DNA of 64,000 nucleotides from Nectonema munidae (taxonomy: Eukaryota > Nematomorpha > Nectonematoida > Nectonematidae). The stretch lies in contig JAUIRK010000216.1 of the NCBI GenBank assembly GCA_030549495.1, positions 7,501 to 71,500 of the forward strand, in the 5' to 3' direction. Under the pieces are notes generated by a model. The model was not told where the DNA came from. It saw nothing but the letters and a program-made list of their open reading frames with translations, and did no database searches. Below are positions 12,090 through 50,929 of this stretch, piece after piece (the stretch's first letter is position 1; each line of letters starts with the position of its first letter). The translations under genes were made by a program, and so were the position numbers.

Positions 12090-12868
12090 GGAGATATTTA
12101 AGATTATATATACAATTTTCAGATTAAATTCTTCCTTTTTCAATTTGATTTTTTTTTGAATTCGTCCTTTTTTTACTTTGAATTCGTTTTCTTATTTTTT
12201 CAATAATTATTTTTATTTCAAATTAGTATGTTAATTTAACATCTTTTTTGTCAAAAAAACAAAATTAAGAAAATTGATAAAATAAAAATCCTTGATAATT
12301 ATTCCACATAAGTTTTATTTAATTCACTATTCAATAAAAAAACTTAATTTAAAGACAGTTTTTAACTGAGTCTTCCTCAACTTTTATAGGCTCTTTTATT
12401 GAAAAAAGAAGAAGAAAAATAGGTTATTTTGACTTTAAGCATAATTTTTGAGAATAATTTTTGTTTGAAAAATAAATTATCTTAATTAGCTTTATTCCAA
12501 ATAAATTGCTCGATTTAATGAAATAAATTTTGAAAATTTTTCTTATTTTTTAAGGGAAAATTAAACTAAATTAAATTAAAATAAAATCGATAATTAAGCA
12601 AAAAGTATTAAGCCAACTTCATAAACATCATTGAATTAAATTTGACTGCACAGTAAATTAAACAAAACTTGCCTTGAATAATTATTATCAAAGTAGTTCA
12701 TTTTATTTTTATCAATTTTCTTAATTTTGTTTTTTAACAAAAAGTATTTAAAATTAACATAAAAACATTTTTTGAAAAAATAGGAAGACCAATTCAAAGT
12801 GAAAGCGGATCAATTCAATATGAAAAAGAACGAATTCAATGTGAAAAAGGTATATTTAAATTATTGAT
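12090..12868. mobile_element. long inverted-repeat (foldback-type) element with subterminal array
   Basis: The two ends are inverted copies of each other over roughly 230-250 bases. The inner arm AACAAAATTAAGAAAATTGA at about 12258 is matched by TCAATTTTCTTAATTTTGTT at about 12711-12732, and the similarity continues through the TTGATAATTATT and TTTATTTAATTCACT parts. Just outside these, both arms carry diverged copies of a roughly 22 bp unit (TTTTTACTTTGAATTCG on the left; CGAATTCAATGTGAAAAA on the right), related to the array at 4243-4400. There is no coding capacity, so it is a non-autonomous element. It ends only about 45 bases before the acceptor of the first coding exon of SURF6. Confidence 0.7.
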
Positions 12869-12911
12869 TTTTCTGTTTCCTCCTTTGACTCATATTTTTG
12901 TTTATTTCTAG

Positions 12912-12936
12912 AATTTTTTAAAGCGAAGGAGCTTAA
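12912..12936 (+). promoter_or_regulatory. 5' untranslated part of SURF6 exon with strong 3' splice acceptor
   Basis: A pyrimidine-rich tract ends in TTTATTTCTAG at 12911. The 25 bases up to the ATG contain an in-frame TAA immediately before it (12934-12936), so translation in this frame must start at 12937. The acceptor implies at least one upstream noncoding exon or a trans-spliced leader; neither can be shown from the window. Confidence 0.55.
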
Positions 12937-40083
<27,147 letters not shown>

Positions 40084-40132
40084 AGGACACTTCATTTTAT
40101 TGTGTGTGGGGATGACGAGGGAAAAGAATTCC

Positions 40133-40138
40133 AATAAA
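40133..40138 (+). promoter_or_regulatory. polyadenylation signal AATAAA of SURF6
   Basis: A canonical AATAAA lies 50 bases after the SURF6 stop codon, followed by a T-rich tract, consistent with a short 3' untranslated region. Confidence 0.7.
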
Positions 40139-40139
40139 T

Positions 40140-41539
40140 TTTTTTTTCAAGATTGCGATATATAGCTTCGCTATCGCAAACATTTGTTTTAAATATTTAC
40201 TTTTATCAAATTTTTATTAACCCATTTGTGCCAAATATAGAAGATGCTGGAAAAAATTTAATCTTTTTAGAAGCTATAGACGTTAGATATTCAACTAACA
40301 TCCTTTCACAGGGACATGATTTTTTTCCTGAATTTGAATTCTTTTGACTAAATATTATATATAATAATTTGGAAACGTTTATTTTTCAAATATTCATCTT
40401 TTTATTGTTATGGACACGTACCATTGAACGTTTATATAAAAAATAAAAATTTATTTGAAAATGCACATTACAAAGGAAATCTAAACAAATCTTCCACTTT
40501 TTCATATACTCAGATTTATCGTCGTGCTTCATGATACTTTTTGAACACAATTTCTATCTTTTGTAAAACAAAGGAAGATATGGCATTCTACAGATTTATT
40601 GTTTGTTCTGTTTTGGATTTTTTGCGTGTACAAAGCTCACACATTTGCCTTCCTTTTATCTTCGGCATTTCATGACTAATTGTTGAACTTGGAAATTAAG
40701 ACCCTGATTTATTAAATTAAATAAACGATAGCAACTAGATCTAATACAGGTCTTAAATAATATTTCATTTTTGACTTGTGATCAAATTGATAAGTAACTT
40801 TTTGATGTATTATGTCAAATCCACCCATATGTCATTGTAGTGTTTCACACTATTTGGACACTTTCTTTCGTTTTTTCTCCCTTCTATTTTATTTTTAGGA
40901 AAGGATAAGCTGATAAAAAGTTAGAAAGCATATGAACCATTCTATATTATACATCCATTTCATATAAAATAAATTGTTATAAGTTAGACGTACAATATCT
41001 CCTTTTTAAATATTTTTATCAAATTTTGCATCTTTTGGCTATAAATTTTGTGTCAGGTAGTTTTATTTAGAGAGATGGACTGTTGAAAAAATGATCAATA
41101 ACCACTCGACAACAAAGTCCTTTAATCTTTTCAGTGAGTATTAAAACTACAGCTTCTAGTCCACATTCGGCTTGGCTCAATTTTTCCAAGTATATTAATC
41201 AAATTCAAACAAGTAACCTATTTTTGAATCACATCTAAACCACATTTTAAAACCTCATTTAACAGGGTTTCCTTTGACGTACTGGTCCATGATACTTTCC
41301 CCTTTATATAATCATCATTTATTCATCGATAGTTTAATGTTTTGTTGGAGACAAAGCTGGCAAAAAGAGGTATTGAAGTGCTGTAAAATGAGTCAAATTT
41401 TGAAAAGTTAATCAAATTATTATCATTGAAATGAAACACTACTTATTTCTTCAAAACGTTTGAACGGCATAATGTTTGATGTGCAAGGTACTTTCAAACC
41501 TGGCTCACTTGACCAGTAGTCTCTTATTGAATTTAGAAC
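40140..41539. other. intergenic, no feature seen
   Basis: AT-rich DNA between the end of SURF6 and the next element. Only short chance frames. Confidence 0.4.
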
Positions 41540-42229
41540 GTGATAACCAGGACGAGGAAAAATTGACTTTTACTCAGAGAAAAAATTAAAAAAATTGACT
41601 TTTTAAAGTTTCATTGAATTGAACAACTATGAACACTTTAGAGAAAGTATTGAAAATTATTTCAAAGAATCCATGACTTTGTAATACAACAACATATAAT
41701 TAACCTGAGCAGGAGGATTTTGGGAGGGGGTTTGTTTGTTTCTGCCTTTTTACACATAAATAAAGTATGGCTTTTACAAAGAATTTTCACATACATGCAT
41801 TTTCGGTCCCCTTTTTCTTGGAAATAAAAAAAGGGATTTTTTGAAGATGTGGGTGGGTTTTTAAAAAAAAAAAAAAAAAAATATTTAAAATCAAATAATT
41901 TTCAGCAAAAGAGAGAAAGGTGTTTATAAAGCTTTTCTTCCTTCTTTGAAATGACGTATGCTCTGAATCTTGCTCTAATTCCCAGCTATTATTAACTGCA
42001 ATATCAAGAAAATTTGAAAAATTGCAACTGCCAACGTCTAGAAGCTTATAACAGCTTATTTCTTGCTTCTGTTAAAAACATCCCTCCAGATTTAAACCTA
42101 TTATAATCTAGAATAGTTTGAGGTTTTTCTGGGCCCAAAAGTATCTATTTGTGATAGATGTTGCTAGATAACACATAGCTGGTTTGAAGTTTTTTTTAGA
42201 ATGTTTTTCGGTATATAAACTGTTAACAA

Positions 42230-43740
42230 AGAGGTTTCTGAATAAAAATCTGCTTAATTTCAAATTTTAAATGTATATCATGTTTATTTCTTATTTTATA
42301 TTTTGATTTTTTTATTGTAATATTGTATTTGGTAGAAATATTTATTTTTTATTTATTGGTTTAAAATTTTTAATTTTAATTTCGTAAAAAATTTATGTAA
42401 ATTTTTATATTGTTGGATGGGTTTTTTTTATGTGTTTTGGTGTTAATTGTAGATTAGATGTGTATTTTGAAAGTTGAGAAAAATTTTGTAGTATTTTGGG
42501 TATTTTCTAACTATTTCTTGTATTTTGATATTTATAAATGAATAGAATGATATCTCTATGATTGTTTTAAAAAGGGGTTATTTTTAAAAAAGATTTTGTA
42601 ATTGTGTTTTAGTGATTAAGAATATATATTAAATTTTTGAATTTCTTTTTGGTTCTAAAATTGTTTAAAAAAATTTATAAATAATTTTTCTATAGAAAAT
42701 TATTTATTTTCTTCATTTTTTTTTTGAAAATATTTAAGAGATTATGAAAAAGTTAAAAATTTTAAATTTTAAATTTTTTGATTTTTGTTTTTGGATGTAT
42801 TATTGATGTTTCTTAAATTTCTGTTAAAAATTGTTATTGGTGTAACATCTTGCAAATTTTTATTTGAATTGTTTTTGCTATATGAATTTTAATTTTATTC
42901 TATTTAAAAATGAAAGAGGTTTTCCTTTTTTGTTAAATGGTATAAAATTTTGGAAGTATTAAAATAAATGTTTAAAATAGAATTATTTAATAAAAGAGAG
43001 GGTTTTTGTATTATGGATTTTTCTATTCTTCAGGAATTTTTAAATGTTGGAAAAGTAAATGTAAATTATATTTGTGGTGGATTGTTTTTGATGATTCTGT
43101 AAAATAATATAATAAATTTTTGTATTTGAAATTATTTTGATTTATTTTGGTTGTATGTGTGTTTTATTGATATAATGAATTAATAGGGTATTCTCTTATT
43201 TTTTTATTAGTAGAAATGGTGTTCAAATGATCTAAAAGTTATTATTTTTTATTTTTTTTTTTATAAAATATTTTTGTGAAAATAAATTTAAAAAATTTTG
43301 AATAGTTAATATAATTTTTTAAAATATAATCATTTTGTTTGTTTTGTTTTTTTTTTTTGTAAATAAAAAAATATTATAGTTCTTTTTTAATTTTTTATAT
43401 ATAATATTTTGCTATGGAAAAAATTTATGAAAAAAGTTTTGAATATTAAGAATATAGTTTTTTAAATATATTCTTTGTTTGTTTTGTATTGTATAATAAG
43501 ATTCTATATAAAGGAGGAATAATAGAAAATGATTTTGATATGTGTTAAAAATAATTAAAAAATTCAAATTTAAATCTTAAAATTTATATTTTTATATTGT
43601 TTAAGGTTAAAATTAAGTTTTTCATAAAAAATATTAATTTTAGATGGGTTAAATTTAAATTTTATAAATTACTATAAATATTTTTCATGTGGTGAAAATT
43701 TTATATTTTTTTATTTTAAAAATTATAAAAAATAAAATAA
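42230..43740. other. cytosine-poor, strand-asymmetric AT-rich block
   Basis: Over about 1.5 kb the plus strand is built almost wholly of T, A and G, with C rare, unlike the sequence on either side. There is no long open frame in the nuclear code. A mitochondrial insertion is one explanation: the phrase ATAGGGTATTCTCTTATTTT near 43187 faintly resembles the antisense of a conserved 16S rRNA segment. No gene can be identified with confidence. Confidence 0.5.
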
Positions 43741-43789
43741 AGTTAGATATGATAGTATATTTTTCTATCAGAAAAAGATTTTAAATATT

Positions 43790-44640
43790 TACTAGCCAAA
43801 AAAAGCCCTACTCCGTCCTTCTAAGGTTAATGACATTTTCTGATTTAAAATTCGATCATTTTCTAGCAGTTTTTCCAGTTTAGAAAAAGATCTTTCTACT
43901 TCTAAAGTTAAAACTTGACAATTTTATAATTTGGGATAAGTACTGCGAGAGATTTGAGAGTTTTCCATATTCATGATTTTATTGTATTTGAATCTATTTT
44001 CAAGATAACTTTTAACGCCACATTCGTCTATTAAATGAAATAATGTTGAAACAAGTAAAGGCATCTTCGACTAAAAAAGTCTCTATGTTGTCTTTTTCCT
44101 ACTAAATCAATGAATCGTGAATATTCTCTAATTATTATTGTTAGCAAGTTTTGACACAGATTTTCTTTTTTAACAATTTCTTGAAATTTGGCAATAAAAT
44201 TCCATCATGTTCATCATTAATTTCTTCACTGCTGGAAGATTTTAATGAAAATATTTTGCTGCTTGCAGCCAATTTGTCAATTTCGTTAGAATTGGAACTG
44301 ACGTGTTGCCGATAGGTTTGAAAAGAAAACGTCTTTTTCTATTACTAATTTTGAATGATTTAATGCCGGTTTTCTACAATTTTGCAGTATAACTTAACTT
44401 TTAAGGTTAACTTGTGTAAAAGATGTGAAAAACATGAAATGATAAAAAAGTTAGGGAATAAAATTCCCTAACTTCTGCAGCGGATATATCGTATGTAACC
44501 GCGTTTGTCAACAAAAAAATTGTCTTACAAAAAACTTCTTCATGTTTAACCTCAGTCAGGCAAACTTTACAGTAAAACCTTTTATTAGATGAAAAAAGCC
44601 CAACTATTGTGAAAGTGTTGATATAAAGAAGAATAGGCAC
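43790..44640 (-). pseudogene. hAT transposase remnant
   Basis: From right to left on the minus strand: FSSNKRFYCKVCLTEVKHEE (zinc-finger-like N-terminal part, near 44590), LAASSKIFSLKSSSSEEIND near 44290, MPLLVSTLFHLIDECGVKSY near 44060, and LTLEVERSFSKLEKLLENDR near 43900. The last is the hAT dimerisation signature (VERSFSxLxxxL..DR). Most of the catalytic region is missing or unrecognisable, and several frames are needed, so it is dead. Confidence 0.7.
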
Positions 44641-44830
44641 ATTGAATCAAAAAGTGTTAAATATAAAAATTGACTTTATTGACCTAAACTCGAAAAATTG
44701 ACTTTAATTGACTTAAAAATTTGAAATTATTCAAAAAATTTTAGACTAAACAAGTAAAGATCTTCAGAGAGTTTTTGCTAAACGGAAATAAAAGTTGACT
44801 TTATTGACTTTTACTCGTCCTGGTGATAAC

Positions 44831-46630
44831 CCATAACAATATTCATTCCAAAAAAATCTTTCAGTTCGTCAATTTCAAAAATAACCCTTTTCTGATTTGA
44901 ATATATTAAATGTTTTGGGGAATAACTACTGAAAGGAGAAATTTTTCAAACCAACGAATTTATTATAGACAAATTTGTCGTCGTGTCTTTAAGTACCTTA
45001 TCATTTTGATATTGATCGGAAAAACTTTGTAGTAGAATATTGGTATTTGGTGCTCCCCAACATTTGTCCAATAAAATTTAGAGATATTTAATTATTTTTT
45101 GCTTTATTTCTCTTGTCAAGTATAGATGTTTCGGGCGGTTCTATTACTGTAGAATTGTCTTTGCTTTTTGAAAAGTTTTCATCATCATCTTGTTCCAGAA
45201 AACCTAAATTTTCTTCGTCGAGTAAAAGATTGTTTTCTACATGAAGTTTATGTAGTTTTGAAATGAAGTATGTCTCTTGAATTTTTAGACATCTGTTACT
45301 AAAAAAGAATACCAGTTAAAGATTTATCCCTTCAAAATAAGTTTGAAAAATGTTTGTAGACAAAAAAGACAGAGACTGATGAATTTAAAAAATATATGCA
45401 ATACTTTTTCAGTATTAGTGGAAGAAGTGTACTTGGAAGAGTAACAAAAAAATTAATGCAAGAAAGAAAACACAAAAACATCCTCAAAAAATAACAGTAT
45501 GTAGTTGTGAAGCTAATCATGAGCTCAATGCACTAAAATTTTCAGTATTTGTCAACGATCTTGCAATAGCGTACTTTGTTTAAAACATCCATTTTCCTTT
45601 AAAAAAAAAGCTGGCCTAACTCCACCAAATAAAAAATTTTCTTGCTATTTTTGCATTCTCTCATTGTTCTGTCTCTTTGATAAAACAAATTTGATAGATT
45701 TCTTGAAGGAATCTCAACAATATTTTTCTCATCATCTTTACTAGTTTGTTAAAAATTGAGTTAAACACTTTTACTGTTTGAATATCACAATATCCAAGTC
45801 TTTTAAATATTTCCTTTTTAAAAAATAATGTATCTTAAATTTTCAAATATTCTTCAGTGAATATGCAAATTTGTGAAAGTTTCATAAATTACTTGAGCTG
45901 AACTGTATTATAAAATTATTAAGTTGCATTGAAAATACTTCAAGGAACTGTAACGGAAGAGCATAGAGAGAGTTATGCATGAAAAACGCTATGCCTGATT
46001 TCTTCTCTTGAGAGACAAAAATGTAATCATTTATGCTAAAAATATTGATGTATCTAGAAGAAGTCCACGTTTCTTGGAAAGCAAAAATGTATGTTTGATA
46101 GACCTATTATGATTGCATTAATGTGTAAAATTAGAGATATCCTCAGATTTAGAACAGTGGATTGGCGATTAAAACGCTGCAAAGAAAATTATAAGTTAAA
46201 ATATATTTATTGATGTCATCTATAGAAGATGTCGAAGGTCCTAGAAGAAATGCAGAACTCTGCTTTTTATGGAAAACACCGATACGCAAGCATGCATATA
46301 AAATAAACAGGCACACACGGACGTTAGGCTGTTGCCAATGCCCCAAGAATTTCAGAGCATGCCTTACTTTTTTTAGAGCTGTATTATGAATCATAAAGTA
46401 GCATTAAAAAATTTTTTGAAAAAAATTAATGTTTAGGTGGTGCAAAGAAAAAATAAAAAAAAATCATTTTTAAATTATAGATGGCGTTAATAAACAATTT
46501 AAAAATTTTGAACATTATACAAATTTTGTTTCATCTAAACAAAAAATAGAGTGGATTAATAAATTAATGAAAAAAGAGAGATTGATGAGGATATTATTTT
46601 TTATTGAAAAGATGATTAATGATAGAGAAA
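44831..46630. other. intergenic, no feature recognised
   Basis: AT-rich DNA. A plus-strand phrase near 45380-45490 (KYMQYFFSISGRSVLGRVTK) looks faintly coding and could belong to the element that follows, but I cannot place it. Confidence 0.3.
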
Positions 46631-46639
46631 ACGCTTCCT

Positions 46640-47140
46640 AGTGGTCTATATGCAAAAAGTTTGTGATAAAAAGAAAAGCAATATTAGTTTCGAAAGAGAA
46701 TGTTTAGAAAGTGAAGATTGCGATAAGGTAAAAGAAAACATCGATATTTCAAGCAAAAGATCTCACAAAAGGTGTAAAAAGAGTGGAACAAACATTTTTG
46801 TACCACATGACATTTTAAAAAAAGAAAACGTAGTTTCTACATTTGTAAGAAACAATGTTTAACCGACAGCAAAAAAAAGGTACAATTCTTCAATCAAAAT
46901 TACTCAAGCAAAATTAACTTACATCCTTCTCAAGCTTATAAATATAAAGTTGAAGTTATAGAAGAAACTGCTGAAAAAGTTAAATGTCCTTGGACGTCAA
47001 AAACATTCTTAAACTTGCATTGGGATGGAAAGTTGTTTCCAACATTTAAAAGCAAGTTTCATTACGAAGAGCAGATGCATCTGGTTGTTTCAAACAAGGA
47101 CATGATCAAATTGCTTGGCGTGCCATTAACCCTCGCAGGA
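46640..47140 (+). pseudogene. second copy of the unusual transposase, N-terminal half
   Basis: From 46641: MVYMQKVCDKKKSNISFERE and KRSHKRCKKSGTNIFVPHD. After a frame change comes YKYKVEVIEETAEKVKCPWT, NLHWDGKLFPTFKSKFHYEE and VVSNKDMIKLLGVPLTLAGR. These correspond to the PLVVHWDSKIL and VIVSGENISKLLSVSK blocks of the copy at 26261-28911. The match breaks off near 47140 and resumes at about 50940, so the two halves appear separated by the piggyBac between them. Confidence 0.6.
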
Positions 47141-47956
47141 CGAAAATTTTCACAAAACGCGTAGAACGATCTATTGGTAAAAAAAACTCCATAAGAACAT
47201 TAAATGTCTTCAATTTTTTTGCAATCGGAAAAATCCTTTTATTATATCTTTATGATATTTGTTACAATTTTTTTGTATCGTGTGATCCATCCTTTCTGTT
47301 TGTTTTATTTTACAATTGATAATGATTGTATCAAATTCTTTCTTTGCATAATTTATTTTTATTCCAGGTGGCGTTAAGTTTTTTTAGTGAACTCTAAAAA
47401 TTATCAATTCATGATTTGTTCAAAAATGAAGATGCACAGCATGTTTTCATCAAGAAAATACTTTTATGGCGCTTGTGATAAGCATTGTTAGATCGTGATT
47501 CGAACAGGTAAAAGTTCGAAGCTGTGATTCAACCAACTCTAGACAGCAACTTGTGATATTTTCTGTGCAAAAGACAATTTCTAAACATCATATTTTAAAA
47601 ACTTCAAGATACAGAAGTTATGTTGTATTAACTTTAACTTCTGAACTTGTGGTATATTCATCTTATACTATCAGTTTAGTTTCTCAAAAAATGACGTCTT
47701 CCATATAAATGGATATTGAATCTAAAATTGAAAACACAAATGGTTTCCAGTACAGCGCATGATGATCATTAGTATGACGTAGATGACGAAACTTCATTAT
47801 ATTGCTATTGGGATATCCCAATAGTGTTTTACATTTTGTTGAAGAGAAGAAATCATAACATAAAAAATTTGTTGACGTATTCTTGGAACACTCTCAAAAC
47901 TTGCATTCTCTATTCTTTGTTTCCTTCTCTTCCTCCACTTTGCTTCGGTTCTTCGA

Positions 47957-50360
47957 TTATGAGTTCGTCTGATAGTGACTTAACTTCAAGTTCTACATAT
48001 GTTTCCGACAGTGCCCGCGCTACCTATATAATTTTGGGGCACGTGCCCCCCCCCCCCCTGTATTAATCTTTGCCCCTCCCCCCCTAAAATTTTTGGTTTT
48101 GCCCCATGGACTTTTTAAAGGAAAAATAAATAAGCAAAAATTGTACACAATAATCTTATATAAATGCTGATGTATGTGTATGTATAATATAAGATTTCTA
48201 TAGGTTTTTATACAGAAGTACTTCATGCTTTTCAACAAAGTAATATAGGAAATAAATTTTTTGCAATGTGTTTCTTTGCCGCATTTCAGCCCCCCCCCCC
48301 CCCCCCCTTGAAATTTAGCTTTAGCGCGGACACTGGTTTCCGATTATAGTACTACTACTACTACTGATATTCAAGAGGATACCTCAGACTCTCTTATTGC
48401 TACCGATAAAACAGAGTATTTCTGAACACCCAAGAGGTCTAACAAAGGTCGACCTCCACGCCGTAATATCAGAGACATTATAACGCATCCTCCTGGTCCT
48501 AGAAACGGAGCGGAGTTATTGACTTCTCCTTTCTCTATTTTCAAGCTTTTTTTCACTGACAGTTTGATCCAACACATATTCGACTGTACCATGACTCACA
48601 TGAAATTCAACTTCAAGTAAGCTTTTTTCTCCAATATTATATGTCAAATATATATTGAAATGACTTTTTGAATGATAACGGCATCTTCTTTTGCAGTACA
48701 TGATTGGTTTTATAATCAAATGCCTTATACAAATGAAAATTCATGAAAAACTTATGTTCCCTAGAAAAACTTTTTTTGTGACGATCTGTCATACAATCAC
48801 TTATGAAATAATATTGCAGAATTATATAGTATGCTACATTAGTATATAAGTTATATGTGTATTTATACATTATAAATTAAATTATATGTGTATCTAGTGA
48901 CATAAAAATGACCGAAATATCTCCGTTAGCTCTTATAGTTTCCGTGGGTATAATTCTGGGGGTTAAAAGTATTTTCTGTGATATAATATAGATATAATAT
49001 ATAACTTGGAGTTCTAGAAGATTGTCACAATAAGACAAAGAGATTAGACGATACATATGTCAAGTAAAATATATTTCTTTTGTATTTATTCTTGTATCTT
49101 ATATCAAGAGAAGAGGTTAGCTGTTAAAAGTACTTGGTATTCTTCTTACCTTTGTGTTTCGTGACAAACTCCGACTACGTAACTTGATAATGTTTATGTG
49201 ACAAGTATATAACTTTGTGTATGTGCATAATTTATCACCATATTTTCGGTTTGTACAAATTATAACCTCAAAATGTGTTGTTGTATATTTAAAAGAGTGG
49301 TCTATTCGAGAATCGTTTTAAAATAAATTTGACTTTTTCTGCTTTCCATTACTTATATTATTTACTTTGTAGTGGTGAAACTTCTCGGCATCAACATTTA
49401 AAGTATTGCTATGAAAAGTTCAGTATTCACCATCTCCTTTCATATAAGTATCTCTTTTCTGACAAGTTCGGTGAACCTTTTTTGATTGTATCAATCACTC
49501 GCGATACGTTTGTTCTAATCAATACCTATATTAGATTTGATTTCAAAACAACAGTCAATCTAAGTGATAAAATATGCAAAGTTTGGTTTTTACAAGAACA
49601 TTTTTGTAAAGTGTTTCCAAAGTATTACTGTCCGAATGAATACATTACAATTGTCCGAGCAACTCGTTAAATTCCGAGGTGGATGTTTACTCTAAATTTA
49701 TCACGCGTCTAACCCCGGTCATTACGGGATAAAGGTATTTCATTGTAACGACTCAAAATCTTTCTACCTTTTACAACCTGAAATTTATATAATAGGACTC
49801 AGCGAACCTGCTTATTTTAGCGGTAATTCTATAGTAAAACTTATAAAAAGTATTAATGTTCCCAATGGCACAGGTATAGTAGTTGACAGGTTCTTCATGA
49901 CTTATGAACTTTGTGAATGGGCTCAAAAAAATGATATTACGATATTGGGAACTGTTAGGTCAAATAGAACCTTCATGCCCCATTTTTTTTCGTCCTGAAC
50001 ATATGAAAGGTCTGAGACTGAGTTCTGAATATTTGAATAATATGCTCTAAAAATGACTCTAGCTTATTTCCAAGTATAAAAAGAGGTGAAAGAAAACACT
50101 TTATTAGACATATGTGTTTCAGTTTGAATGAGGAATCAGCGTTTCAGATCAAACAGTTCTAACATGAGTAAAATAAGAAAAAATATGTTGTCTTTTTTCT
50201 GAGTCGAAACTACTTTTGACAGAAATGAACTTCAATCTTCCCCTGGATTTTGCTCTTTAGAACACTGCAAGCTAAAAAGTAGAGGCATGAGATGTGATAT
50301 TTGCAAAAAGTTTATCTTTAAGACTCATACAAAGTTAATATGTCCTTCATGTGAATAAAT
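47957..50360 (+). pseudogene. piggyBac-type transposase split by a hAT MITE
   Basis: The frame starts MSSSDSDLTSSSTYVSDS at 47957. It is cut by the MITE at 48009-48335 and resumes with an acidic stretch, NIRDIITHPPGPRNGAELLT and FKLFFTDSLIQHIFDCT. From 49329 come the LSYKYLFSDKFGEPF region, a YYCPNEYITIVRATR step (the family's PNEY), NGTGIVVDRFFMTYELCEWA and NDITILGTVRSNRTFMP near 49870-49980. It ends near 50250-50360 with a cysteine-rich tail (CKLKSRGMRCDICKKF, CPSCE). This is the full domain order of a piggyBac transposase. Several stops and frame changes make it inactive. Confidence 0.85.
48009..48335. mobile_element. hAT MITE inserted in the piggyBac, exact 8 bp duplication
   Basis: The 327 bp element has ends CAGTGCCCGCGCTA and TAGCGCGGACACTG. 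It is flanked on both sides by GTTTCCGA (48001-48008 and 48336-48343). Removing it and one duplication joins the acidic piggyBac frame. Inside are long C runs and GCCCC motifs near both ends. The perfect duplication suggests a relatively recent insertion. Confidence 0.92.
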
Positions 50361-50929
50361 TTTATATATTTTTCTAGTTTTTTTCTCATTGTTGATATAT
50401 TTATAGAGAAATTTTATACACATGTAAATAAGAGAGTCAATTCTCGAAGAAAACATTTAAGTTTTACTAAAACATAGACTGACTAGTTCAAGACAAGTAT
50501 ACCTTCTAGATTAGACTTGTTTGCTCCATAAGAAGATCCTAAGTTTTTTTGATTTGCCTTAACCAATTATGCGTAATGAATCCTAGAGATTTTTCTTTTG
50601 AAGATATAATTTTCAATATTTTGAAAACTTTATATAACTTTACTAAAGTTGATTTCTTTTTATGGAAATTTATTTTTCCAAATTAGTTTAATTTTCCTAT
50701 TGAAAAAATTTTTTTATTTTGGTTTTTAAAAATTTTTGGCGTTAAGTTATTTGTATTTCATTCAAAAAACTTTAGAAAAAAATTAAATCAGTCAATCAAA
50801 AAAAAAAATTTTTTCTTCGAATGAAAAATAGTCTAAATAAAAATTACATAATATATTTATATTCGTTTCTCATGTTTTTCTCTTCGAAAAACGAAGTCAA
50901 AGTATCATGTAGAGTAAAAAGCCATAATA

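Larger units (their letters stand above)
41548..44822 (-). mobile_element. hAT transposon, 3.3 kb, with exact 8 bp target duplication
   Basis: Left end CAGGACGAGGAAAAATTGAC and right end ACTTTTACTCGTCCTG are inverted repeats. The flanks are GTGATAAC on both sides (41540-41547 and 44823-44830), a perfect 8 bp duplication. The repeats continue inward with several copies of ATTGACTTT. A decayed minus-strand hAT transposase occupies 43790-44640, so the 5' end of the element is on the right. About 42230-43740 is a strikingly cytosine-poor block without coding capacity that may be a later insertion or a degenerate array. Confidence 0.85.

Noticed and set aside
42230-43740. Calling the cytosine-poor block a mitochondrial insertion
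   Set aside because: Only one faint 16S-like phrase was seen and no gene could be recognised; left as an open question.
46149-46394. 81-codon minus-strand frame
   Set aside because: No domain or splice context, and composition typical of chance frames.
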